This document shows, piece by piece, positions 21,495 to 32,178 of a stretch of 64,000 nt of DNA (position 1 is its first letter; every line of letters begins with the position of its first letter). Origin of the DNA: Calliopum simillimum (Eukaryota > Arthropoda > Insecta > Diptera > Lauxaniidae); NCBI GenBank assembly GCA_951812925.1, contig OX638370.1:118248897-118312896 (forward strand), read 5' to 3'. The notes below the pieces were generated by a model. The model was not told the DNA's origin. It worked only from the letters and a program-made list of their open reading frames with translations, and searched no databases. A program made the position numbers and the translations under genes.

Positions 21495-22525
21495 TAAATT
21501 AAAAAACTCCTTGGGACCATATATCTGCGTGGAAATTTGGAGGCGAGATTGGTTTTGAAATTTTAGACCTTTCGAAAGATTTTTTGTATTGCTATGATCT
21601 TGGCACCGTTGTAAAGTATCAAAATATTGGTTAATTAATTGAGAAAGTTCATCTGATTCAAAAATTATGACCTTTTGAGCTAAGTCATACGAAAACTTTA
21701 TGTGAAATGTATTGAAAATAATATCATTTCAGAAAAAAAAACTTAGAAGTTAAATTAAAAATTTTTTTTTTAGTGCAAAACGAGGGTCTCTCATCAAGAT
21801 AGGGCTAGCCATTGCAAAGTTTGAATGTAAGCAGACTTTAAACTTAGTCCGCAAGGGCTCGGAATTTTTGGTATAGAAGCGCCATTAGTCACTCTTGGTA
21901 AAATAAAATAGATCGGATTTGGCGTTATACAAATATATTGATGTATTGAGTATGAAGCTATAACTTCGAAAATAAAAATGTCCGAATAGCTCGGGAACGG
22001 CTAAAGGAAAAAAAATTGCGTTTTTCGTATTCAGCGACCTCAAATTAGTTTAGAAAAAATGGTTTTGCAAAATGTTTCAATTATTTTTAATGTAGTGTTG
22101 TACTTTTTATAGTTAGTATACAAATCAAAAGCACAAAAAAATGTTGGGTAAACTTTTCTTTTTATCGCATAAAAAACAAAATCCCAACTCAACCATATAA
22201 ATTCATTCAGTCTTACAGAAATCTTAGGTTAAAAGCCCCAGGCAATCCACTAATAGGAATTCATAATTTTTGAAAAATTAAAGTCAAAATAGCCTTGAAA
22301 TTAAAAGACTTTTGAAAACTCTGATAAGAGCCAACGATAGTATTTTAAACTGGGATTCATAATCAGTTGCTAACTCAATTTTTCTTAAAAGTGGAAACAT
22401 CGCTTTTGAATCTAATGGCCACAAATAATTGAACATAATTGTGATATATTCGGTGATTTGTGGTATTTCTGTTGTTTGTTAGCAGTCGTTTATACCACCG
22501 AAGTCGATATGAATATGCAGTAGTA
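21495..22525. other. Intergenic, nothing recognised
   Basis: AT-rich non-coding sequence. No coding exon or bounded repeat found. Confidence 0.5.
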
Positions 22526-22911
22526 CCCCAACGAGAAACGGAAGCGCGTTGAAATGACTTCAGTTGCGCTTCTAGGGAAGCAAGAATCCGCTTCCAGTAC
22601 TGTTCTCACTGCTTATCTTTTTCAACACAGCATGTCCTTGCGGAGATGCACATCTTTGGAAGCACATGAAATTCGCTTCAAATACGCTTCCGTAGAAGTT
22701 GAGTGGAAGCACATATTTGGAAGCATATGGAAGTTTTTCAAAGTTTTAAGTTCCATTTTACAAAATTTAAGTTTTTTCTGTAACTTTTGGTAGATTTATT
22801 AACTTTTAACAGTAATAAAAAAAAATTAGAATTTGAAACATTTTGTATGCTACGAGTGATGTGCTTCTATTGCGCTCTCCTTGGAAGCAGCTTCCTGTCT
22901 TCCCGTTGGGA
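22526..22911. mobile_element. MITE with GGAAGC subterminal repeats
   Basis: The left end CCCCAACGAGAAACGGAAGC and the right end GCTTCCTGTCTTCCCGTTGG form imperfect terminal inverted repeats of about 20 bp. Many direct and inverted copies of the hexamer GGAAGC/GCTTCC lie inside (for example near 22576, 22590, 22660, 22685, 22708, 22722, 22890). Dense subterminal hexamers are typical of hAT-like elements, where they bind transposase, but no convincing 8-bp target duplication is seen, so the class is uncertain. An open frame across it (22554-22793) is coincidental. Confidence 0.65.
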
Positions 22912-23673
22912 CACGATACAATTGATTTTGTGGTACACCGGCTAATATCTCTAAGCCGGACCTAAGTATGGAAGTCGGGGAATCAAACCCAAACTTTGGA
23001 AAAGGCTGTTTTGGACTAATGTACAAGATTCAGATATACCTATGCATATTATTTGTTTTTTGAACAAGGGTCAGCCTCGTAAAGCGTTCCCCGATGCCAC
23101 CAAAATTCAATTACGTACTTCGACTCTCTAGACCATGAAGCATAGTCAGAATATAATATTAAGAAAATCGTATCAGATATATTAAAAAAAAAAACTTCTT
23201 GCGTTTTTTTACGTATCTTATTTTATGGCATTATCTCCGGAAAAAAAAAACCTGAAAATAGTCGATGTATGTATTTTGCGACCCTGAATTCGAATCTGGC
23301 ATCAGAATTGCTCCATCTTGTATAGTTTTTGAAATATACGAGTACTTACCTTTTTAGACTCAGACTTGGAATCGTGCATCTTCTCATCTCGTGACTCTCA
23401 GCGTCACTTTTAACTCTCAATTTTTGGTTTCCTATTTGATGCAACTACGAATGATGACTAATTTAAATTAGATTTTCAAAGTGCATACAAACTGAATTTG
23501 TGGGTCGAAAATAAAATCAAAGACGATTTCAAAAGGATCCAACATAAAAAAAAAATTCCACACACATAAATCTTTTGGTTTTGATTTTTTATAAATCTCT
23601 GCTTTTCTGATAGTTATTCTTTATTAAGAGAAAATCAGTTTTTGTAATCTAATGGAAGCATTGGACATCAGTG
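22912..23673. other. Intergenic, downstream of the histidine-rich gene
   Basis: No gene seen. A TTCTTTATTAAG motif at 23618-23630 gives AATAAA on the minus strand about 50 nt beyond the histidine-rich stop codon and could be its polyadenylation signal. Confidence 0.5.
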
Positions 23674-23973
23674 TTACAAATGATGATGATGCCCGTGCAC
23701 ATGATGATGATGTCCATGATGGTGGTGATCATGTCCAACGACCACAAGGACTGGGTGCACCACTACTGGCTTATGAACAATGACTGGATGTGCAACTATT
23801 GGCTTATGGACAATGACTGGATGTGCAACTACTGGCTTAAGGACAATGACTGGATGTGCATGATGATGCTGATGAACGTGATGTAAATGTCCTGGGACTG
23901 GCGATGCCTCCATGCAAGAGTAAAAAATACAATATACTGCGACTATGCTGAAGATTCCTCGCAAGAAATGCAT
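23674..23973 (-). CDS. Secreted histidine-rich repeat protein (99 residues)
   Basis: The minus-strand frame from ATG at 23973 to TAA at 23674 begins MHFLRGIFSIVAVYCIFYSC, a signal peptide probably cut near CMEA/SPVPG (residue 23). The mature chain has a first His cluster (HLHHVHQHHHAH). Then come three 11-residue repeats, HPVIVLKPVVA, HPVIVHKPIVA and HPVIVHKPVVV, with a truncated fourth (HPVLVVV). It ends in a His-rich tail (GHDHHHHGHHHHVHGHHHHL). At DNA level the repeats are nearly identical 33-bp tandem units, so they are young or homogenised. The His clusters suggest binding of Zn, Cu or Ni; the valine-proline repeats recall secreted structural or cuticle-type proteins. I cannot assign a family. 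A TCAGT initiator-like site lies at 24029-24025, about 52 nt upstream, without a clear TATA box. Confidence 0.82.
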   Translation of the reverse strand: MHFLRGIFSIVAVYCIFYSCMEASPVPGHLHHVHQHHHAHPVIVLKPVVAHPVIVHKPIVAHPVIVHKPVVVHPVLVVVGHDHHHHGHHHHVHGHHHHL

Positions 23974-24344
23974 TTTGTTCTTTAAATAGCTGCTTCTGAG
24001 TTTGTTAAAAGAAAACCTTCCAAGACTGAACGTTAAAAAGCTAATGAATTTTCAAATGCATATTGTCTGGTTTTTATGTAAAAAAATTTTATTGAAATTT
24101 TAAACATTTTTATCAACATATTTACTTGGAAAAATCAAAGTGACCCTCAATTAAATTCCATTGTATGTTTGCAAAAATAAATGTTTGCGGTTGGTTTTCC
24201 TCTTTTTTATATGTATGTTATTACCGTTAGTAGGTTTTAGACAAGAGGTCTTTACGTCTTGTTTTATTATTTTCATCTATACGACTTTTAGTGGTTACCT
24301 TCACATTAACTTTTTTAAGCTTTATAGATATTGAAACTGTATAC

Positions 24345-24376
24345 AGCGGTGGTCATATTATTTGCGACACTTCCAT
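24345..24376. other. Possible solitary Tc1-type terminal repeat
   Basis: TATACAGCGGTGGTCATATT followed by ATTTGCGACAC begins with TA plus CAG and resembles ends of Tc1-like elements. No matching opposite end was found nearby and no transposase remains are visible, so at most this is a remnant. Confidence 0.3.
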
Positions 24377-24816
24377 TTGGTTTGAATATAAAAATCAAGG
24401 CCTCAGTTTATTGCGTATTTTATATCTAAGTTTGGTTGCCATTGGAAAATTCCTATTGCCGATGACAACCGATCCAGACAGTTGGTTCTTAATTTAAAAA
24501 ATTTTGTACGCAATGCTTCAAATAACATTGGATAAAACTTATTTTGTTATTAAATTAACGTTTTCTGGCATTTCTTTTATTTTTAACTGAAACATATATT
24601 TCAACATGATTATCTTAACCCTCAATATAAAAGAACTCCGTAGAAGTTTGAAGTTTACTATAATTACTTCAGTTTTTTTTTATATCAGCTACAAGTATAT
24701 ATGTATGTATGTTTGCATATCATATTTAGGTCGGAATTAACATAGATTTTGTAAAAATTGCATTCAAATAAAATTAAAATAGGTACTAGTTATAAAATTA
24801 TTTATGGTAATCCGCA

Positions 24817-25752
24817 TCAAGAACGCTTTACAATATCATTTTCTATACGAATATCCACACATTTTTTTATATTTTTAGTGAATTTTTTATCGAATTTCTT
24901 TCGTTGTTTCTCTGTGAGCTCACAACTAAGTGACAGTTTCTTAATATACATTTTGATAATCTTTTTCTTAAGCTTCTCTAATGCAATGCCTTCTGCATGT
25001 TTCCCTACAATCTTCTGCAGCGCAACAGACCAAGCAAACTCCTCTGTTTCCAATGTGTCAATCTGTTTTTCTTCTTCTGATAATGCACCATTTTCAGTCT
25101 TTTGCTTTTTAGCATTTGATTCAACGTTTTCGTCAGCGCCGTTCGTCTCTGCAGCGGCTTTTCGTTTTTTAGATTTCTTTTTGGTCACATCACCATTTAC
25201 CAATGTTGTCACTTTGCCATTTTCTAGCTGCGCTTCATCAGTTAACTTTGGAGCCTCTTGCTTCGCTTTTGTTGCTGCTACCTCTAACTGCTTCGCCAAT
25301 TTTATTTTTTCCAGCTCGCGCTCCAACACATTCCATACTTCTTCCGCTCTCGCTGGTGGCATTCGCATACAATTCGATATGAAATTCTGAAACTTGGCTT
25401 TTTTGCGCGGCACATTGTCGACACTTTGTAACCGTTGAAATGCTGCTCGAGCCTGTCCAGATAAATTGTATTCTGCTGTATCCAGTATAGAGCGAATGAT
25501 ATCCATCCACGATTCCTGTTTTTTGGCACCACTATTTTTAGATTCCTTATGCACATAATCTTTGCCAGAATATTTTTCAGCTTCAGTTATGCATTTTGTG
25601 TGGGCCACATAATCCTCACCGTGGAAGTCCTTTTGACAGTCCATGCAGGAGACACTTTTGGCTCTTCCGCGACATTTGTTTTGATTGTAGTGCTTTTCTA
25701 CAGAGGGTTTTTTCACCGATTCACCACAGTGGTTGCAAGTAAAGAAAACCAT
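24817..25752 (-). CDS. LYAR-type C2HC zinc-finger nucleolar protein (311 residues)
   Basis: The single-exon minus-strand frame runs 25752 to 24817. An upstream in-frame ATG (25785) would add 11 residues, but the family starts at MVFFTCNHCGE, so the second ATG is chosen. Two LYAR zinc fingers open the protein: C6-C9-H21-C27 and C36-C39-H51-C54. A short conserved helix region (SWMDIIRSIL, residues 81-90, then RKKAKFQNFI at 116-125) follows. A charged, lysine-rich middle carries a nuclear/nucleolar signal KKKSKKRK (191-198). The C-terminal 80 or so residues (from EEFAWSVALQ) match the winged-helix end of LYAR. LYAR proteins are nucleolar and act in ribosomal RNA processing and cell growth; that function is from the family, not shown here. 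It is divergent from T3dh with about 1.08 kb between starts. Confidence 0.9.
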   Translation of the reverse strand: MVFFTCNHCGESVKKPSVEKHYNQNKCRGRAKSVSCMDCQKDFHGEDYVAHTKCITEAEKYSGKDYVHKESKNSGAKKQESWMDIIRSILDTAEYNLSGQARAAFQRLQSVDNVPRKKAKFQNFISNCMRMPPARAEEVWNVLERELEKIKLAKQLEVAATKAKQEAPKLTDEAQLENGKVTTLVNGDVTKKKSKKRKAAAETNGADENVESNAKKQKTENGALSEEEKQIDTLETEEFAWSVALQKIVGKHAEGIALEKLKKKIIKMYIKKLSLSCELTEKQRKKFDKKFTKNIKKCVDIRIENDIVKRS

Positions 25753-26831
25753 TTTGGAATATAATAAAACCTTTCCACCTACCAAAATTAAATGTCAAAT
25801 TAAGACGCCAAAAAAAAGCACGTTTATATGCCAATGCTGCCAAACAAAGATAATCGAAAGCCATTCACAATAGAGAATATAAATTAGGCTTTTTACACGA
25901 TAAGGCGACCATCTAGTTGAAAGAGTTGTAAAAAAGTTGAATGTTCATGAGAATGAAAAGAAAAGAAGAGATTTAAAGAAAATTGATTTGAAGTTGAATT
26001 AATTGCAGATGGTTGAATAGCCCCTTCAACATTATCAGTGTAGCCATCAAACTGGTTATCAATATGTCAAACCGAATTAGTGCTTACATGTTCAATAAAC
26101 TGTCAATATTTAGTGTTGCTTTGTACGCCAAAGAGGAAACAAAGCAATAGCGGATAAAATTTTTATGATAGAAATTGATATGATGATGGAAATAACAGAA
26201 ATAAATTAATAAAAAATAGTGGAAACATCAAAATATACACTATAAATTTATTTAAATGGGTTCACAGCATTTGTTTGTCATTTCCGAACCCACTTTATCA
26301 CCAAAAAATGAGATTTGGCCATTAATTAAAATTTTTTCATTGAAATCTTTTTTAAATTAAAAATAAGAGTCTTTGATAAAAATAATAACAATCAGGTTGC
26401 AGTAAATTGATTTTGTACTAGTCATAAAACTAAAAGGTTTTCTTCAAGCTCCCATTAAGCTTCAGCAAAAACCAAAATCGTTAAACTATCCGTTTTTGTG
26501 TAAAAACAAGTCACATTTGCAAGCCATTTTCATTTCCGCACGATGTACACTCGTTGAAATCTTTTCTTAACTGACTAAAAGTGTACTGAAAATTTTTCAT
26601 TGCATTTACACTGTCAACCTACTCATCAATAAAGTCATCAATACAGCAGAAAGTCAAAAGAAATTTTTTTTTCGGCAAACTGATTGTCAATACAGATTGA
26701 TGAGTGTTTACATTATCAGTATCTCATCAATCTGCATACATCCTCAGATTGATGAAAAAAGTGAACCTGGCAACACTGACAATGCAAGAAGGCCTTTTGT
26801 TATCAATTGACAAACATCTGATCTACTGAAC
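25753..26831. other. Divergent intergenic region between LYAR-like gene and T3dh
   Basis: It holds the promoters of both genes. No TATA box is obvious for either, as expected for housekeeping genes. Near the T3dh start, TGGCAACACTGAC (26768-26780) resembles a fly core-promoter motif of housekeeping genes. At 26615-26760 repeated TCATCAAT/ATTGATGA motifs occur in both orientations (GATTGATGAGTGTTTACATT, TCTCATCAATCTG), which could be a decayed small repeat. Confidence 0.45.
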
Positions 26832-28515
26832 ATGTCTCGCAAGAACGTAGTCAATTTAATTAATAACGTTGTAAATAACTCGTAAGTAGGTAAAAACAGC
26901 AATTTATCATCAGAATTCATTATTTTATCTACGCTTTCAGTTGCAAGTGTCCAGCACATTCGCATAGCTATGGTTCCACAACAGCAGCGGCAAAACAAAC
27001 TGGCAAAATGGAATACGCATTTGAGGCAAGATCAACAGATGGTTCAAAGTTCAATCTATAAACCATTTTTTTTTATACCTATAGATGTCATCTTCCAGTG
27101 TACGTTTTGGACCAGGCGTAACACAAGAAGTAGGCGCTGATCTACGTAATTGGGGTGCTCGTTCTGTTTGTGTTGTAACAGATCCGATCGTTGCCAAATT
27201 GCCAAGTGTTCAGACAGCTTTTGATTCGCTTAGAAAAAATTCTATTGATTTCGAAGTTTACGATCAAACGCGTGTCGAACCAACCGATGAAAGCTTTTGG
27301 CATGCAGCGACATTTGCTCGGTCAAAAAATTTTGATGCGTTTGTTGCAATTGGTGGTGGTTCCGTGATTGACACATGTAAGGCAGCTAATTTATACGCTA
27401 GTGATAAACAAGCTGAATTTTTGGATTATGTAAATAAGCCAGTTGGTAAAGGCAAAGAGGTATTCCATATAAATACTTATTAATAAAAATATAGATTCAA
27501 TGTTTAATGCACGCTTTAAGATTTCAGTAAAATTGAAGCCCACGATCGCCGTGCCAACTACATCTGGTACTGGATCGGAGACAACAGGAGTAGCTATTTT
27601 CGACTATAAAAAACTGCATGTGAAGACGGGAATTTCAAGTAAATACTTGAAGCCACAACTTGGTAAGAGTAAAATATGGTATATATGAAATATTAACCAC
27701 GCACGGAGTATATTACCATCAGCTAAAGTCATTTAGGAAATTCCTGATCCAATTCTCTATACTCCCGAACAGGCATCATTGATCCCCTACATACATTGAG
27801 CCAACCCGAAAGGGTTGCAGCTTATGCCGGTTTTGATGTCTTTTGTCATGCAATCGAAAGCTTTACAGCAGTTGATTATAGAGAGCGTGGTTTGGCACCT
27901 AGCGATCCTAGCCTTCGTCCACCATACCAAGGACGCAACCCCATCTCAGATGTATGGGCACGTTTTGCCCTTCGGATAATACGACATAATCTTTTAAACG
28001 CCATTTATCAATCTGACAATGCAAAGGCACGCTCTGAAATGCACCTCGCATCAACTATGGCAGGAGTTGGATTTGGCAATGCTGGGGTGCACCTTTGTCA
28101 TGGTCTTTCTTACCCGATATCAGGTAAAGTACGAGACCACCAACCAGAAGGCTATGCTCAAACGCATCCAATTATACCGCATGGTCTGTCGGTGGTAATC
28201 ACAGCGCCAGCAGTCTTCCAATTTACAGCACCCGCCTGTCCAGAGCGTCATTTAGAAGCAGCACAGCTGTTAGGTCGTGATATAGCAAACGACAAACGTG
28301 CAGACGCAGGCAACATACTTGCTGACGTTCTCAGAGGGTATATGCAGAATGCAGCTATTGAAAATGGATTGCATGGCTTGGGATTTACAAGCGAAGATAT
28401 ACCAGCGCTCGTTGAGGGCACGCTACCGCAGGAAAGAGTATTAAAAATGGCACCGCGGGAACAAAACCGTGAGGATTTGACCAAATTGTTTGAAAATTCT
28501 TTGTCAAATTATTGA
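26832..28515 (+). CDS. T3dh: Hydroxyacid-oxoacid transhydrogenase, mitochondrial (iron-containing ADH family)
   Basis: Five exons: 26832-26881, 26941-27025, 27085-27459, 27521-27662 and 27773-28515, joining to 464 residues. This equals the Drosophila T3dh length as I recall it. The N-terminus [20 protein letters not shown] is a likely mitochondrial presequence. The nucleotide-binding motif GGGSVIDT is at about 135-142. Iron-ligand regions are [20 protein letters not shown] and PHGLSV. The family enzyme (ADHFE1) couples oxidation of 4-hydroxybutyrate (or L-3-hydroxybutyrate) to reduction of 2-oxoglutarate to D-2-hydroxyglutarate in mitochondria. Introns are 57-110 bp. Intron 2 (27026-27084) appears to be GC-AG (donor GAG/GCAAGA), since no GT donor keeps the conserved [11 protein letters not shown] junction. 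The coding sequence is otherwise intact. Assignment is confident; expression and localisation are inferred. Confidence 0.95.
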
Positions 28516-28533
28516 TGATGAGATGCTAAATTA

Positions 28534-28539
28534 AATAAA
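28534..28539 (+). other. Polyadenylation signal candidate of T3dh
   Basis: AATAAA lies 19 nt after the T3dh stop codon; further copies occur near 28664-28680. Choice of site is inferred. Confidence 0.45.
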
Positions 28540-29111
28540 AATTAGATTCAGGTTCAACACAATATCCCAGCCATTGGCTGAAGGGATAATCTAATTTTTT
28601 GTGTATCTTAAAGAAAATATTCCAGATTTTGTAAAGTTTAGATTATAAGATTATTAAGTATTCAATAAATAAATAAAATAAATGTGTTTATGTGTATACG
28701 TGTATACATTCATATAAGACCCAAATACACAAATTTTTCGCACAATCAGCATTTCTTTTACTCGTTGTCGATAAAATTCAAGGAAACTAATTATTAAATT
28801 GTAGTGGAAATACCACAAATTTTATTTGCTATCCATGGAGAAGGCAGCTAAAAATTATTTTGTAGCTGCATCAAATAGCATGTTTCTACCGGATATTAAT
28901 GAAGTGAATAACTGCTATTTCCAGATTTATTTAACGGTAAATACTTGATGAATGAGGTGAGTTACGGCTAAATTATTTCATGAATATCCGGTGGAAAAAG
29001 GCTATAATGTTACAAATGTACGTGCAAATTGGTTAAGAAGTTATCAAATTAAAATTCTTTAAGCTTTCTTTCAACCACAACCTTATTTATAAAAAGTTCG
29101 GAACAAATCGG
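28540..29111. other. Intergenic after T3dh
   Basis: 3' flanking AT-rich sequence with nothing recognised before the foldback element. Confidence 0.5.
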
Positions 29112-30294
29112 GTTTATCGACTGTTGTTGTTTTTTTTTATTTTTTTTGCCCAAATAGGGCTCTGGGAATTAATAACAACAACAACAACAGCCTCTGAGCG
29201 CATCTACTTTCGAAGATATAGTCATCGGAAGATCGGGATATATCTATTATAAAAATCGGTATATTGGTGTCATATGAAAGGTATTTTACCGGACTATATA
29301 ATTGCCATACAAAGTTTTTCAATTTGTGTGATAGTTTTCAAGATATGACAATTTTTCAAAAATTCACCCGATTTTTTTTTGCAAAAAACCGTTATTTTTC
29401 CCAAAAAATGTGTTATTAACCTGTAATTTTAATAACTAAATTAGGAAGCCTAATTTATTTCCTTTCATTTGATATGCATTATGTATCTGAAATTGCATCA
29501 TTAATAAATTTTTATAGAAAAAAACAAAAATGGACCAAATCAATTTTCTTCCAATTTGGAACTTTAAACAACAACAATGCCAAAACAGACAACAACAACA
29601 ACTTTACTTCTACTACAACAACAGCAATTTTACATAAGAGTAGGGGTAATTGGGCGGCCTGCGGCCGCAGCTCAGGACTTAAAACTCCCAAAAATCCGAT
29701 ACCGGCTTCGCGGATCAGTCTATAATATATCCAACACATAGTTTGCTAACCAAATTGCGCGCGCAATTTTTAATAAAAATTTTAAATTTTTAATATAAGT
29801 AGCTGATCCTCTTTGTTGTTGTTGTTGTAGTAGTATCCAAGTTGTTGTTATAGTAGTAGTTGTTGTTTTTGTTGTTGTAGTTGTTGTTGTTGTCTGTTCT
29901 GGCATTGTTGTTGTTTAAAGTTCCTAATTTCAAGAAAATTGATTTGGTCTCTTTTTGTTTTTTTCTATAAAAATTTATTAATGATGCAATTTCAGATACA
30001 TGTTGCATATCAAATGAAAGGAAATAAAATGGGCTATCTAATTTAGTTGTTAAAATTATAGGTCAATAATACATTTTTTGGGAAAAAAATGGGGTGAATT
30101 TTTGAAAAATTGTAATATCTATCCAGGGGTTCCCAACTTATACCGCTTTTTATAAAAGATATATCCCGATCTTCCGATGGCTATATCTCCGAAAGTAGAT
30201 CCGCTCAGAGGTTGTTGTTGTTGTCTTTGTGATTAATTTTCAAAGCCATATTTGGGCAAAAAAAATAAAAAAAATACAACAACAGTCGATAAAC
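29112..30294. mobile_element. 1.18-kb foldback element with ~480-bp arms (family F, copy 1)
   Basis: The outer ends pair: GTTTATCGACTGTTGTTG (29112) with CAACAACAGTCGATAAAC (30294). Pairing continues through CATCGGAAGATCGGGATATA (left) with its complement near 30163-30182, through CCTTTCATTTGATATGCAT (left) with ATATCAAATGAAAGG (right), and through CAACAATGCC.AAACAGACAA with the right-arm TTGTCTGTTCTGGCATTGTT. Both arms carry CAA/GTT microsatellite tracts. The unpaired centre (about 29614-29800) holds a GC-rich module (GGCGGCCTGCGGCCGCAGCT; CCGGCTTCGCGGATCAGTCT) that recurs inverted at 32328-32481. It has no transposase, so it is non-autonomous. Confidence 0.88.
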
Positions 30295-30949
30295 TGGAAT
30301 TAAGCCAAAAATTCATATTCCTCTTTCGTTTCATCATCTGACTCATGTGAACTCGATGAAATATTTTTTAACTGACATCATAGATTTTCTATGGATTACA
30401 TTTTCAAATTGCTCATCAATCACGTCAAATCAGCAAAAAATCAAAAACTGTTGTTTGTCATAAAACTTTTTCACAAATTCCACAATAAATTTTTTTTACG
30501 GCAAAATGAGTGATGCCAAATCAATTCGAATCCATCAAATAAATTAATGGTGTGTGTACGATCCCCTAAAACAATTCACAATTGATGATGTTTGAATTTG
30601 GTTTTGATGTGACAAAGAGTAAACTGTACCGTTATTCTAACCTCTACTGTAGAATCATTGCGTTATTATAAAAAGTGAAATTCAGAAAATATTTTGAGGG
30701 TGAGTCGATTTTCAATCAATTTTACCAAGACGTGGTTTTGTTCTTGCATTGCTTTGGAACTGTCCAGTATGTAATATATTTTCGAAACTATTGTAATCTT
30801 AAAAATACATTTTTGATAAATCTTGTCCGAAGGTCAATGAAATCATACAACATTTTAACCAATTAAAACCCTATTTTTGGAAAAGTAATTTGTTTTCTTT
30901 TTGGCTAAAATAGGGCTTCAGGAACTAATTAAAATAGCAAAAATTTCGG

Positions 30950-31466
30950 AGATACAGCCATCGGGACATAGCATAGCATGAAAACCGGTATAAGGGACTC
31001 TATAAACTCTGTGACGCTAAAATTCACTAAAATGAACCCATTCTAAGGTCTGAACCCCTTGATGGAATTAAATAATATTGGTGTTATAAAAGGTCATGAA
31101 ATCGGTATACAATTATCTTAAATCCGAGTTATTGGTGTCGAGATACGGCGAGATTCCTAAATTTTGACCAGTTTTTTAACGTGTTCAGAAACGTCCTATT
31201 AACCAAATGTTTTAGTAACAAAATACAGAAGCCATTTATTACGCTATTTGTACCTGAATTTGAATCATTCGCATATTTTTTATTTGAAAACAAAAAATTA
31301 AACAAAGAAACTCATGAAATTAAGCAAATATTATAACAACAGTAAAAATACTTCATACGACACCAATATTAATAAAATCCATCAAGGGGTTTAGAAATTA
31401 CACCTGTTTTCATAAAAGTTGTATCCCGATGGCTTTATCTACGAAATTAGATCCGAACCGAAATTT
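30950..31466. mobile_element. Decayed foldback element (family F, copy 2)
   Basis: The left half has TTTCGGAGATACAGCCATCG and ATGAAAACCGGTATAAGGG; the right half has the complements TTTTCATAAAAGTTGTATCC and CGATGGCTTTATCTACGAAA. An inner pair is CCCCTTGATGGAATTAAATA with TAATAAAATCCATCAAGGGG. The sequence is the family seen at 29112-30294 and 45148-45997, but the arms have diverged and the ends are indistinct. Confidence 0.65.
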
Positions 31467-31819
31467 TTGATTACACATTCTTTGTTAGAATTATAAGTTT
31501 AACAAGAAAAGTTTGTATGTTTACAAATGTAAAGTTTAGCCGTTTTAATATACATACCTACCTTGAATAAAAACAAAAATTTTAAGATGTGTATGACTCA
31601 TTTCTAGCTTTTTTGAGATCGTAATGAAATAACCGTTTTGTACCGTGATTTTTTATGATTTTTTTAAAAGTTGAACGTGTCTGGCGCTAAATTGGTTCCG
31701 CGGGAACTATCTGGGAATAATATATGTATGTTGGTGTATAACAATGTTCTACACAACATATACTACAATTAGCTTTAAGTATATAATGTAGGTTGGCATT
31801 GTTTTTTGCCACCTTAGGC

Positions 31820-31983
31820 CAGTGGCGGATCCAGCATTGTCAAGAGGGGGGCCCGATTGACTACATTTCTAGATAATAACAGAATGTTTTTAAAATCTAC
31901 ATACAATTTAAAAAAAAAAATGTAATCACTTGGCTTGAGAGGGGGGCCGATCGGCCCCATCGCTCCCCTTGGATCCGCCACTG
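31820..31983. mobile_element. 164-bp hAT-like MITE
   Basis: The ends CAGTGGCGGATCCA and TGGATCCGCCACTG form a perfect 14-bp inverted repeat, with a further G-rich block (GAGGGGGGCC) repeated as direct and inverted copies inside. The flanks CCTTAGGC (31812-31819) and CCTTTGGC (31984-31991) are an 8-bp target duplication with one mismatch, the signature length of hAT elements. The interior is AT-rich with no coding capacity. Confidence 0.85.
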
Positions 31984-32178
31984 CCTTTGGCTACCGACTA
32001 TATGTGTAAGATACCGCCGTTCAAGCTTGCAAATATTCCTTAGTATTAAACTATATCGATAAAATTTCAACTTTACGAAAATAACGTAGGTCTGGCCCAA
32101 TTTGCAGGGCAAATTTCGAGAAAAGTACTTCATGTGTTACAAAATTTTTTTCTGCCAATTTAAATAAGGGAATGGCTA

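Noticed and set aside
23671..23886. Met/Asp/Trp-rich open frame opposite the histidine-rich gene
   Set aside because: It is the antisense shadow of the His codons of the minus-strand gene; it has no signal peptide or independent support.
24291..24497. 68-codon hydrophobic open frame near the LYAR-like gene
   Set aside because: It crosses a Tc1-like terminal repeat and has no signal or domain; likely remnant transposon sequence.
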